A DNA stretch of 64,000 nucleotides, taken from contig JABYQU010000006.1 of NCBI GenBank assembly GCA_022264855.1, positions 806,001 to 870,000 on the forward strand, given 5' to 3'. The notes beneath the pieces are model-generated. The model saw only the letters and a list, made by a program, of their open reading frames with translations, had not been told where the DNA came from and made no database searches. The first letter of the stretch is position 1, and each line of letters opens with the position of its first letter. Positions 44,377 through 55,600 of the stretch are shown piece after piece. The DNA is from Lenzites betulinus (lineage: Eukaryota > Basidiomycota > Agaricomycetes > Polyporales > Polyporaceae). A program made the position numbers and the translations under genes.

Positions 44377-45908
44377 ATGTCTCTCTGGGCACCCGCACCT
44401 CCCCCCGCGACGAAGCTGGGCCACCGCCGCCGCCTCTCCGCGCTCGCAGGCATCCACGTCTCGCCGATCTGCCTCGGCGCCATGAGCATCGGCGACCAGT
44501 GGAACGACTTCGGGATGGGCGCGATGAGCAAGGAGAGCAGCTTCAAGCTGCTCGACGCGTTCTACGACGCGGGCGGGAACTTCATCGACACCGCGAACAA
44601 CTACCAGGACGAGACGTCGGAGCAGTTCATCGGCGAGTGGATGGAGGCGCGCGGGAACCGCGACCAGATGGTCATCGCCACCAAGGTGGGCCGCTCGCGA
44701 CTCTCTGGATTTGTGGCGGGCGGGACAGGCGCTGACTTGTGTGCGGGGTTTTTTTGTAGTACTCGACGGAGTTCAAGAGGGGCAAGACCGACATCAAGCA
44801 GCACTCGTCGTACATCGGGAACAGCATGAAGTCGCTGCACATCTCGGTCGAGGCGTCGCTCAAGAAGCTGCGCACGTCGTACATCGACATCCTCTACGTG
44901 CACTGGGTAAGCCGCCGCTTTGCCTCCGCGCAGCCGATCCGATCGCTCACCAAAAAACGCAGTGGGACTACAACACCAGCGTCGAGGAGGTCATGAACGG
45001 CCTCCACGCGCTCGTCCAGGCCGGCAAAGTCCTGTACCTGGTGAGCACCCCGCACCCCGCCGTCCAGAATCGCGCACAGCTGAACGGAATTGCTTGCAGG
45101 GCATCTCCGACACGCCCGCGTGGGTCGTGACCAGCGCGAACCGCTACGCGCGCATGAGCAACCAGACGCCGTTCTCGATCTACCAGGGCGCGTGGAGCGT
45201 GCTCCAGCGCGACTTCGAGCGCGAGATCATCCCGATGGCGCGCTTCGAGGGCATGGCGCTCGCGCCCTGGAACGTGCTTGCCGGGGGCAAGGTCCGCACC
45301 GACGCGGAGGAGGAGCTCCGCCGCAAGACTGGCGAGAAGGGTATGTCTTCGTGTATGCACTGCTGGAGAGGGCGTTTTTCTGACGGCGGGACAGGTCGGC
45401 AGCTCGTGGCTCCTAACTGGGAGCGTAACGAGACGGAGCGCAAGGTGACGAAAGTCCTTGAGGAGGTCGCCAAGGAGGTCGGCGCGTCCAACATCCAGGC
45501 CGGTACGTTCTGCTTTTCGGCGTTGGCCATTTTTTCGCTGCTATCAGGCAGCTGACGGATCACACCTACAGTCGCCATCGCGTACGTGATGCAGAAGACG
45601 CCCTTCGTGTTCCCCATCGTGGGCGGCCGCAAGGTCGAGCACCTGCACGCGAACATCGAGGCGCTCGACATCGCGCTCACCCCGGAGCACATCAAGCAGA
45701 TCGAGGGCGCGACGCCGTTCGACGTCGGGTTCCCGAGCAACATGATCGTGAGTCCTTCTTCGCATGATGGTGGCAGCCGCTGGGAGAGGTTGCTGAACGC
45801 AACATCGTTTGATAGGGCGACGGCACGGACTACTGGTTCGCGTACCAGAGCGTGGGCAAGTTCGACCCGTGGCCGCAGGCCCAGGCGATCCGCCCCGCTA
45901 AGAACTGA
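44377..45908 (+). CDS. Aryl-alcohol dehydrogenase-type aldo-keto reductase 2
   Basis: Paralogue of the gene at 38037. Exons 44377-44685, 44760-44906, 44963-45040, 45100-45340, 45395-45502, 45572-45747, 45816-45908; 1152 nt, 383 aa. Catalytic Asp/Tyr in [12 protein letters not shown], Lys in MVIATKY, His in [21 protein letters not shown] near the C-terminus. Nearly every third codon position is G or C, in contrast to the more mixed codons of copy 1, which suggests strong expression or different mutational history. The promoter has a TATA box. Likely role: reduction of aromatic aldehydes in lignin-derived or secondary aromatic metabolism (inferred from family). Confidence 0.94.
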
Positions 45909-46122
45909 GTACTGAACGTCGAGGAGCTTTGAGAGGGCCGATGGTGTTCAAGTGGAAATTATGCTGCGCGGTCTTGCCGTTCGCCTGCACCGTTGGGGAT
46001 TCCTGTAACTAGTAGTCATTGAAATATCTAGACATGTGTTGCCGTTCCTTGTGCAGTAGCGCGCGCGAGCGCTGATACAAGATGATGATGTTGATTCCAT
46101 GGTGAGTACTTAGCCTGCTGCC

Positions 46123-48134
46123 TCACGGCTTGCGCAACTTCCGGATCTCGGAGCCCATCTCGAGCGCTCTTCGCCCTTCGAGCCACTGCATCGCCTCTGC
46201 ACGTTGTGTAAGTGTTAGCGCTTACGAACGGATATTGACTGGAGGGGTACTTGCCGCCATAGGTCTTGGGTACGACCATACGCTTGAGCGGAGGCCCGCT
46301 CTCCCTGCACCACGTGAAGCGGAAGTCGTTCGTCCGCTGCTCGGCGCCTGTCTCGAGGTTGACGACGTCGGCGTGTACCCACACGTGCTGCGTTGTGGTT
46401 CAGCATGCAAGGCTTCCAACGGGAGGCACCACGGATACATGGTAAGAGAGGCACTTACGATAAGTGCGGGGTAGTTCTCCGAGGACGAGGAGTGGACGAT
46501 GTAGGACGTCAGTCGCAGGAGGGACCCGATGGGCACCGGGCGCGCGAAGGCGATCCCGTCGAGCGAGAGGAATGTGACGTGGTCGCGCGTGAATAGACAC
46601 GAGTTCGCGAACCCGAGCTCGTACGCGAGGCGCATCAGGTATCCTGCGAGCCGTCATCGTCAGCTGGTGTCAATGGGCAAAATATATCGAGGGACGTACC
46701 TCCGAAAATCTTCTGGTGCACGCTGTGACGGCCAGCTTGTGAGCTACGGTTTTACAAAACGAGAGTGTTCTTACTTTCGCTCTTGCGGGAACATGATGAG
46801 TGTCTTCTCGAGCCGTGTGTCGCCCATCCATACGCGCTCACGATCGGGGCTCGGTAAAGGGCTCCCGTTCTCGTCCTGCCCGTACTTCAGGTATAGCGAA
46901 TGTAACGACTCGGCTTCGGCAGAGCTTGGGGGAACGCGATTCAAAGAGCGGTCGGCACGCGACTGACGCTTCTGCTTGTGCACTACAGATGCGTAAACAT
47001 TCAGCGCGCGCCACATGTTAGAGAGGAGTTCACGGACCTTCTCCAATGGTGTAGAGGATATGATCCTCGGGAGAGTCGAGGTTGAGGGGGTTCACAGGCG
47101 CTGAACCATGCGTTCGCGCGTCCCTGCATACCATGCAGAAACGACCTAAAGCAGCACGTCAGCCTCGCTGCGCGGTATTAGCAGTGTAAATCGGCCTACC
47201 AAGCATGATAGTCTGCTCGGTACCGTCCTTCTCCAGCGCTTCCATGCGCACTGCGATTTCGAGAGAGCTCCTGCCTGTGTGGATGACTTGCCCGCTCAGA
47301 CGCATGTTGCGCACCGGGTACAACGACGCGAGCATATCCAGTCTAGTGCCCTCCCATGTCAGTCACCCCTATCCGACATACCTCTCTACACGCACCTATC
47401 CACCGACGCAGTAACCATATAAAACCCGACATTCTTCGGGAGCGCCGCGACGTCCGGGCCGAGCATGTGCTTGTACGCGATGCTGCCCGCGAGCGAGTCG
47501 AGGTGCTCCATGAGCAGCCCCGTGCGGATCCCGCCCGACGCGTTCGTGTAGCTCTCGAGCAGCGCGGGGTCCGACGCGAACGGGAGCATGATCTCGCAGT
47601 ACGAGTCGTGCATGCGCCGCGGGACGAGCGCGTTCGGCGCGCGCGGCGCGGCGTGCGGCGTGCCCGCGGGCGCGGAGGGCATCGCGAGCGTCTCGGACCA
47701 GAGCCCTTTGGAGCGCACGGGGAGCATCCTGGTGGGGGCGGTCAGTCGGTATGTGGGATTGCATAGGGGGAGGTGGGGGTGCGTACGTGTGGTGCGCGGG
47801 GTTCGCGCGCTGACCTGTGAAGCGGGTGGGCCCTTCAGTATACTCTTTTCGCGCCGAGGGAAGCGTTCCGAGGGCGAGAGAGGGCCGCCGGATCAACTTG
47901 GGGATATGAACACTCACTACAGAGGTTCAAGAGCCTGTCCATCGTCGCGATGTCCTGCGTCTCTTCCACCGCGCCGAGCTCCGTTGAGCGGGTAAGTGTC
48001 GCGTCGGCGTTGCGCGCGGGCGCGGTGGTTATAATGATACGCCATGAGTTCCCAGCGACTTGGCGAGGCGTGCGCGACGCCCGTGCAGCGAGCTGCGTTC
48101 GCAGCCTAAGGTTTGAGCATCCGCGAGCAAACAT
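46123..48134 (-). CDS. Mitochondrial acyl-CoA thioesterase, ACOT9-like (two hotdog domains)
   Basis: Hydrolyses acyl-CoA to free acid and CoA, by homology to ACOT9. Exons 48134-47918, 47844-47787, 47728-47396, 47342-47200, 47145-47038, 46982-46775, 46722-46700, 46643-46459, 46387-46255, 46196-46123; 1482 nt, 493 aa. The Arg-rich, acid-free N-terminus (MFARGCSNLRLRTQLAARAS) looks like a mitochondrial presequence. First hotdog: ASGGIRTGLLMEHLDSLAG and RLSGQVIHTGRSSLEI. Second hotdog: NVHQKIFGGYLMRLAYELGF and HVWVHADVVNLETG, ending TYGEAMQWLEGRR. The last intron (46254-46197) uses a GC donor (GCAAGT) because the GT site 4 nt downstream breaks the frame. The start codon overlaps, in CATG, the start of a plus-strand ORF. 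Confidence 0.88.
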
Positions 48135-48423
48135 GGAGGTCGAGTTGGAGGATAGAGAGGAAGTGAAAACGGCTCTCGCTGAGCTCCATATGGATGATAT
48201 CGTCGCCGTCGAACGCCGCCAAGCGCCCGCCGATATCGTCGGGACTCGGGAGCGTCGGAGGACTGCGCGGGCATACTACGTCCAACTGACGTCCAAGCTC
48301 GGAGACGTTTCGTATCAGCGGGCGAGCGCGGCGGCGAGCAGACGGTCAGAAGCAAATCAGGCAAGTGAAAGAATGCGTCGTGAAGCCCTGGTCTATTGCG
48401 TGGTATGTAATGACAAGGCGTAG
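48133..48423 (+). CDS. Uncertain small ORF (96 aa) sharing CATG with the thioesterase start
   Basis: Plus-strand frame beginning MEVELEDREEVKTALAELH, charged and protein-like in composition, ending at 48423 just before the 3' end of the BiP gene. If the GC site in CAGGCAAGT near 48360 were used as a donor, a stop would follow at once after the next acceptor. No family recognised. Its ATG is the complement of the thioesterase ATG, leaving no separate promoter, and the same DNA is open on the opposite strand. May be fortuitous. Confidence 0.25.
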   Translation: MEVELEDREEVKTALAELHMDDIVAVERRQAPADIVGTRERRRTARAYYVQLTSKLGDVSYQRASAAASRRSEANQASERMRREALVYCVVCNDKA

Positions 48424-48479
48424 GCTAATTATTTTGCTCCAAAGTAATAAAAAATCACAACTCGTCATGCATGCAGAGC

Positions 48480-49302
48480 TCAGAGCTCATCGTGCGACCG
48501 GAAGGGGTCGTCGTCCTCGTCGCCCGTCCCGCTGCTCGTGTACAGCTTGCTCGTGATGGGGGTCACGACGCTCTGCACCTCGGCCAGCTTCTCCTCGAGG
48601 TCCTCCGCCGTCGCGGACTGGCCGTTCTCGTCGATCCACTCCGTCGTCTCCTTCACTGCGTCCAGGATCGTCTTCTTGTCATCGTCCTCGAGCTTGCCCC
48701 CGAGACCCTCCTGGTCCGCGAGCTGCGTCTTGAGGCCGTAGACGAACGACGAGAGCGAGTTGAGCGCCTCGATGCGCTTCCGCTGCGCCTCGTCCTCCGC
48801 CGCGAACTCCTCCGCCTCCTTCACCATGCGCTCGATCTCCTCGGGCGAGAGACGGCCCTTCTCGTTCTTGATCGTGATCGACTCCGACTTGCCGGTGCCC
48901 TTGTCGGACGCGGAAATCTTCATGATACCGTTCGCGTCGACTTCGAAGGTGACCTCAATCTGAGGAACACCGCGAGGCGCCGGGGGGATGCCAGAGAGCT
49001 CGAACTTGCCCAGGAGGTTGTTGTCCTTCGTGAGCGAGCGCTCACCCTCGTAGACCTGGATGAGGACGGTCGGCTGGTTGTCGGCGGCGGTCGAGAAGCT
49101 GTATAGATAGTCAGCAGCTGGTCCGTATAACGGAACACCGAATACTTACATCTGGCTCTTGCGCGTGGGGATGACGGTGTTACGGGGGATGATCTTGGTG
49201 AAGACACCGCCAGTGGTCTCAATACCGAGGGTGAGGGCGTTGACATCGACGAGGACAACGTCACCGAGGGACTCGTCACCGGCGAGAATGCCACCCTGGA
49301 CA

Positions 49303-49337
<35 letters not shown>

Positions 49338-49713
49338 ACCCTTCGAGGGCTCCTTGCCGAAGTACTCCTTGAGGAGCTGCTGGACCTTCGGGATACGCGT
49401 GGAACCACCAACGAGGACGATCTCGTCGATGTCCTCCTTCTTGAGGTTGGCGTCCTTGAGAACCTGCTCGACGGGCTTCATGGTCTTGCGGAAGAGGTCC
49501 ATGTTAAGCTCCTCGAACTTGGCACGGGTGAGCGTCTCCGAGAAGTCGTTGCCGCCCTCGAACGCCTCGATTTCGATGCGAGTGGACTGCTGGCTGGACA
49601 GAGTGCGCTTCGCCTTCTCAACCTCGCGCTTGAGCTTGCCGAGCGCACGGAGGTTACTGGTGACGTCGGTGCCGGTCTTGCGCTTGTACTGCTTGACGAG
49701 GAACTCGATGACG

Positions 49714-49757
<44 letters not shown>

Positions 49758-49961
49758 CGCCAAGACCTCGAAAACACCATCGTCGATGGAAAGAAGGGAC
49801 ACATCGAAGGTTCCACCTCCCAAATCGTAGACGATGATCTGAGACTCGCCGCCCTTCTTGTCAAGACCGTAGGCGATGGCGGCGGCGGTAGGCTCGTTAA
49901 TGATACGGAGGACCTGCAGACCGGCGATGGTACCGGCGTCCTTGGTCGCCTGACGCTGTGC

Positions 49962-49996
<35 letters not shown>

Positions 49997-50860
49997 GGGT
50001 GACCTGACGGCCGAGGTAGGCCTCAGCCGTCTCCTTCATCTTGCTCAAGACCATGGCGGAGATTTCCTCGGGGCTGAACTCGCGAGTATCCCCCCGGTAT
50101 TGCACCTTAATAATCGGCTTCCCACCCTTGTTCACTACCTGGAACGGCCTGAGGAATCATTGTCAGTAAGATTACATATATATCGATGTAATGGGGAATT
50201 TATTAACCAGTGCTTCATATCGCGCTGGACGTCAGGCTCCTCGAACTTGCGCCCAATCAGACGCTTAGCGTCGAAGACGGTGTTTTCAGGGTTGGAGTGG
50301 AAAGCGTTCTTTGCGCTGTCACCGACACTAGTAGCTTGCGATTAGTGCGTGCAAATTTGGCCATCGAAACATGCAACTCACAGTCGTTCGTCGTCCGCGA
50401 AACCGACCCATGAAGGCGTGATACGATGACCTTGGTCGTTTGCGATGATTTCGACGCGTCCACCACGCTGAACACCGACACAGGAGTATGTTGTACCAAG
50501 ATCTACGTTACGCGGTCAGATGCTGTTTGTTTAACAGGAGCAGGAGGGTGGACCACGACTGTGACGGCCGGGGGAATACTAGCGTTGTCCGGTTGCCAAC
50601 CGCTCTGCGGACATTGCAGACTCGACCCATAGACCCCGTGCGACAGCTGGGACCCCTCGCAAAACATGAAAGAGAACGTGAAACTTACCAATGCCAATTA
50701 CCGGACCATACTTCGCCTTCTCATCATCCTCAGCCTTTACCGAAACCGGGCACAAAAGAATGAGAGCGAGGAAAGCGAGGAAAACAAGGGACATGGACGA
50801 CAGCAGTCGTCGAGACTGTGTCCGCGAGGGTGTCCGCGACGGGCGGCGGGGGAGAGACAT
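48480..50860 (-). CDS. KAR2: ER-lumen Hsp70 chaperone BiP/Kar2
   Basis: ATP-dependent ER chaperone for translocation, folding and control of the unfolded protein response. Exons 50860-50689, 50502-50382, 50327-50208, 50148-49150, 49098-48480; 2031 nt, 676 aa. A long basic n-region followed by a hydrophobic core ([21 protein letters not shown]) forms the signal peptide. All three Hsp70 signatures are intact: [27 protein letters not shown] and [14 protein letters not shown]. The substrate-binding domain and lid follow ([29 protein letters not shown]). The protein ends in HDEL, the ER-retrieval signal. Large ORFs on the opposite strand are antisense shadows. An unfolded-protein-response-like element lies about 74 bp upstream. 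Confidence 0.98.
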
Positions 50861-51704
50861 GGTGAAGGTGGAAGAAGAGGTGATGCTGCCACGACCAAGT
50901 CCGACGCGTCTTATAAGTCCGCATCCTCTACGCGCCACGTCAACACTTCCAGCACCGCAGACCCCAGTCACCGCCACCAGAATGCACAGCAGTTTACGTG
51001 GCACATTCGCGGTTAGCGCGGGCGCTAAGCACGCTGCTCCCCTTATTTGGAAGTACACTCTCCAGGAAAAACTCAGCGGAGGCGGAGGAACACGACGAAT
51101 ATTCGAGAAACTCTAACGCGCAGTCCGGGGGGCTGGTGGTCTCCGTTCGTGCAGCCTCTCGAACGCCTGCCACGTCGTGCTACGATACCTTGTGATGTTG
51201 CATCCGACGCTACACCGCATGGCGATACACGCGGAACCACCAGATTGCGGTCATGCAGCACAGTTTTCTCCGATGCGTCATCATGAACCTGCGAGAGATA
51301 TGGCGACACGTACAGTGCACATGCTTCGTATGGGAAGCCTCATACCACATAGGCTCACATTTCGCTAGTTTGCCGGCGCCGCGAGAGGGACGGCGAACAG
51401 CACTGGAACCTACTTCAACGTGTACCTTTAAAAGCACGAATGCTCTCGACAATGACAACAGGTTCAGTTGAGCAATCGACCCACCTGCAGGCGCTAATGC
51501 TACGGATGAGAAATATTCAGCAGAGTTAGAAAGCACCGAGATAAGTTGCAAGAGCCACCAAGTAGAGTACTAATGATACAAGGTGAGTGGACGGGCGTAA
51601 TAAATAAGTTACACACAACAGTAAAGGTTCCACGGAGCCGGACCAGAAAGGGACGTTGCGAACATGACCGAAAGACCTAGGATGGAGGAGATGGATGTAC
51701 GCCA
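50861..51704. other. Intergenic: BiP promoter and 3' flank of the NatC gene
   Basis: No gene seen. Holds a UPRE-like TGACGTGGC and an AT-rich TTATAAG (50911-50917) in the BiP promoter; otherwise nothing clear. Confidence 0.55.
50934..50942 (-). promoter_or_regulatory. Putative unfolded-protein-response element of BiP
   Basis: TGACGTGGC on the BiP coding strand, 74-82 bp before the ATG. It matches the TGACGTGG/A core bound by bZIP UPR regulators (XBP1/ATF6 and fungal Hac1/Cib1 types). Function is inferred from motif and position. Confidence 0.5.
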
Positions 51705-52512
51705 TTAGCGCGAGGATACTTCGTCGTCGGAGTCATATGGGAGGGAGGGGATGGTGATTGTTCGCGACGGGGCGAGGAATCGGATGGGCAGAGCTTTGCG
51801 GTCATCTTTGTCTTCGTCCTCGAGGTCCGATGCGGGCACCACGAGGACGAGTCGGAATGCGTCCTTGCCGTTTAGGTAGAAGCGGTACAGGCGTTTCTCG
51901 CGTATGAACCCAAGGGATTCGTACAGAGAAAGTGCAGCTGAATTGTCGTATTCAGTCTCAAGCACGACCTGGGACAGCGGTGTTAGCACGGCGGTGTGGC
52001 TTCGCTGCTAAGCGCGCCTTACCTCCTCAACGCCGTGCTTCTTCATAACATCAATCGTTCTGTGAACAAGCGTGCTGGCTTCCACGAAATGAGCACAGTT
52101 GGATGATATGGCTGCGGGGAATGAACACACCTATACCACGTTTGCGCCAGCTCTTATGGACGCTAAGCATGGCGATATAGCCTCTGTTCGTGACATCTCT
52201 GTGCATGCTCTGCTTGCACACGACCACACCCACTGGGTCAGCGGACTGGCTCGGATAAGCCTGTGCAGATTGCCACCCGTTAGCAAACCATCAAGGAGCT
52301 AAAAGCTTCGGCTTACCAGAAATGCTAGGTGTGGCCTGCGCGCTCGGTATTCAGTATATGTATTGGAGATGCTCACGGACAACATACCACTGCTGCAAGA
52401 AGTAACGGTATGTGTAGATAACATACGGCTCACTCAGTTCATGCTGAACGAGTGCCATTATATGAGGTAATTCTGACTCGCCGCTATACTGCCGATATAC
52501 GATAGAGCTCAT
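51705..52512 (-). CDS. MAK3: N-alpha-acetyltransferase catalytic subunit of NatC (Naa30/Mak3)
   Basis: GNAT-fold acetyltransferase that acetylates N-terminal Met followed by hydrophobic residues, as part of NatC on ribosomes. Exons 52512-52388, 52335-52317, 52260-52131, 52078-52023, 51968-51705; 594 nt, 197 aa. The N-terminus [20 protein letters not shown] and [22 protein letters not shown] match Mak3. The acetyl-CoA loop is RKRGIA (about 87-92) after [35 protein letters not shown] and [16 protein letters not shown] follow. The donor GTGTGT at 52130 was preferred to an earlier GT because it gives RKRGIASTL. Shares a 175-bp divergent promoter region with NUP192. Confidence 0.95.
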
Positions 52513-52687
52513 AGTAACAGTATATGCGAAACGCGGGGTGGATGGGAGGGCGCGGGCGTGGAGGTGGGAGGATGGTGGTGGGAAGCGGGCAAGGGGCGAA
52601 GGCAGCGTGTCGCGCGTCGCGCGCGTGTTGCACGGCGCACGCGTCTCCGGCTCGGGTTCCGCATCTTGCTCTTCTTCCCCTCCCGCC

Positions 52688-55600
52688 ATGGCCTCCGTCT
52701 CGCGTCTGCGGGCCATCCTCGAATCCGCGTTCAGCTCACGCGGTCTCCCAAATGGCGAACAAGAGTTCTTCGAAGAGCTGATGGCCCATCGGCCACAGCT
52801 CGTGCAGCTGTACGATGTCGGTCCGCGAAATCCACAAGAGCAACGCGAACTGGAGTCCGGTTCGTGCGCGCATGCATCCTCTGGCGCGTTTTCTCCTGAC
52901 TTCTGAGCAGGGAAGATTACGATCAATGGTCGCTCCGTGGCTGTTAACGCGGACTTCGCAAAACAGGCCGTGTTCATCTCGCAGCAACTCGACTGCTCAG
53001 AACGCTATGTCTCCGGCCTGCTGCAAGATGTCATGACCCACAACCCGAACCTTACCTCCGAACAATACATTGAAGCTGCAATTCTGGAGTTCCACTTACG
53101 ACGGCGCGAGACGGCCGACTGTCTGCGGTCCATCTTCGAGGCAGCAGAAGTCACAGAAAGAGCGGACGCGCCACCGCTCTGTCACCGAGTAGCGCAGTTC
53201 GTCATGCAACAACTTATTGGGGACGGTGCGAGGACTGGGGCCGGGCTCTCTTTGGCCATGAAGATCTTCCAGGAGATACACAATGTTGGAAACGCGTTGA
53301 CCAAGGCGCAGGCAGCGCGGCAGAACGCGCGGAGTGAGACGGTAGCCCCCACTCAAGGTGAGTACGCGTCGCTATGCACAAAATGAACTATATACGATAT
53401 GGCGAATAGGCGCAAATGCAAGCCTCGGCATCGAGGTGGCAAACGCACGCTGCGAGTTGCTCAAGGACGAACGACGTCGACTCGCCCTCACACTGTTCTA
53501 CATCGCGCGCATGGGACTCCTCTCGTCCAAGGAGATTCCGAAACTCGTGGACTGGTTGAACACAAATCCTCGTCATGCGATGGTCTACTACCTTCTTCCG
53601 GTTGTCTTGGCGGCATTCGACGTGGTGGAGCCGCGCTCAATAGGTGGGCAGGCGCGCAAGAACCTCTTCGCGGACGGAAGCTTGGTGGCAGAAATGAAGC
53701 GCAAGCTGGATGTGTCGAAGGACTGGGCGGAGCCGGGGCTGAAGGCGACCATTTTGCTGAAGTGGACCCTCTTCCTCACTTCTATGCGACATGCGGACGC
53801 GTCTCTCGAGAACACAGAGGGGTTCAAGTCTGAGGAACTGGAGACGCAGATATGGAACGCGGTCCAAGGGGACTGTTTCTCTTACCTGGCGCGTACTCTG
53901 ACGCTTCTGCAGAAGAAGCACGCGGGGTACCCGCCAACTTCCTACGCGTCTTCTGTGCTTACCTTGACGGAGCAGGACTTGCAGGTCGAACTCCCCGCCG
54001 ACGACTTCAAACCCGTCATCATGGAGGCCCTGGAGGTTTTGGTCCGCGCGCTGATTAGCCAAGCGTCTTCCGAGCTGCGAAAAATTAAGCAGCGACAAGA
54101 GGACCTCCTTCTCGCAGGCGCGCGCACGGACAGGTCAAGGGCATTCCGCTCGTCAGTAGCACCGTCAGTTTCAGAAGCCGGTAAACCCCCGCCGCGCAAC
54201 GACATGGCAATGCTCTTCTCGTTCACTGGCATGCTCTATAGCATGCTCCCGGAGGAGAGGGCCCTACACTTCTGGGGAGCTGGAACTGTCATCCCTGGTT
54301 TGCGGTCCTCATATACGGAGAGCTTAGAACTTGCCTCTACCAAACTCTACGGCTTCCTGCAGTGGGCTATCTGGTCAACTCAAGCTCGCGACGTTGACAT
54401 GTCTATGGCGCTGTATGACATGCTCTCTGGGTTTGCTACAGGTCAGCAGTGTAGTGAGCTAGCCTACAACTACCTCGCGCGCGGTGGAGGAGAGGTTGTC
54501 CCCGGTGCGCCATCAACATCCTCCGTTCACTACAACACTGGTTCTGCCGTCTCATGGAGTTCGATCTTTACGCTGCTGGAGACCTGGGCGGCTGCTGGCG
54601 CTCCTCCCCGCGCGAACGGCCCCCCTGGCCAGTCCATGGGCCCTCAGGGGCAAGGCCTTACAGCAAGCCAATCTTGGCAAGGACAGCCACCACAACAACG
54701 GCCCCCGCAGCAGATTCAACTCTCCCAGCAAGACGTGTTGCTAGCGCAGGCCTTCCTCCGCCTTCTCTCTGTCGTAGCGACGCATTCTATCACAGCTCGC
54801 ATCACAATATGTGGGCACGCTCGCTTCCGCGCCATCCCCACAATGGTCTCGCTCATTCCACTCGGCGTACCCCTTGAGCTCAAAGGCGCGATCTTCGAGA
54901 CGCTGTCAGCGTTTTGTGCTCCTGGCGCAGGTCCTGCGGGTGTGGAGATCTGCCGCTCCGTGTGGATGCTCATGGAACGTATGGAGGTTATCAACGTGCG
55001 GGTAGCCCAGGGCGCAGGAAGCGTCCTCCCGGTAGGCCGGGGCGTCGAACTGGAGCTAGATGAGGTAGAGGCTGCCTACAGGTTATACCCCTCTACCATT
55101 CCGTTCCTCAACCTCCTCAGGACGCTCATCCATACGCCGAAGCGGATACCGCTGAGGGAACGTGTGGCCGACCCGACGCCCATCGACACTATCCCCGATA
55201 CCCTAGGTGTGCCATACCGGATGCCTGGAATTGGGCCTTTCGTGTCGTTCGTGGTGGACAATGTCTTCGCTCGCATACCCACGCGGGAGTACCTTCGTCC
55301 TTCCGACAGATGGCGGATGAACGACCTGTGTCTCTGCTTCATCGAGCGCAGCCTCGCCAGCTTCGACCTAGAGTCCCTCGTCACCAGTATCGAGGAACTG
55401 CAGCCTACTCGAGAAGCAGTGATCACGCTCGCCATCCATCCAGGCTTCGACATCATGAAGCGGTTGCTCACCTCGTCGCCTCTGCAAGCCTCGATCCTGT
55501 CGTACCTCGTCCAGGGGCTGGATGGCTTCGACAAGGGCCTCGCACAGGAAGAGCCATTTTACCGGACAACAATCATCCGTGTTTTGAGGATCGTCCACCG

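Noticed and set aside
49159..50345. Plus-strand ORFs of about 200 codons
   Set aside because: Antisense to BiP exons.
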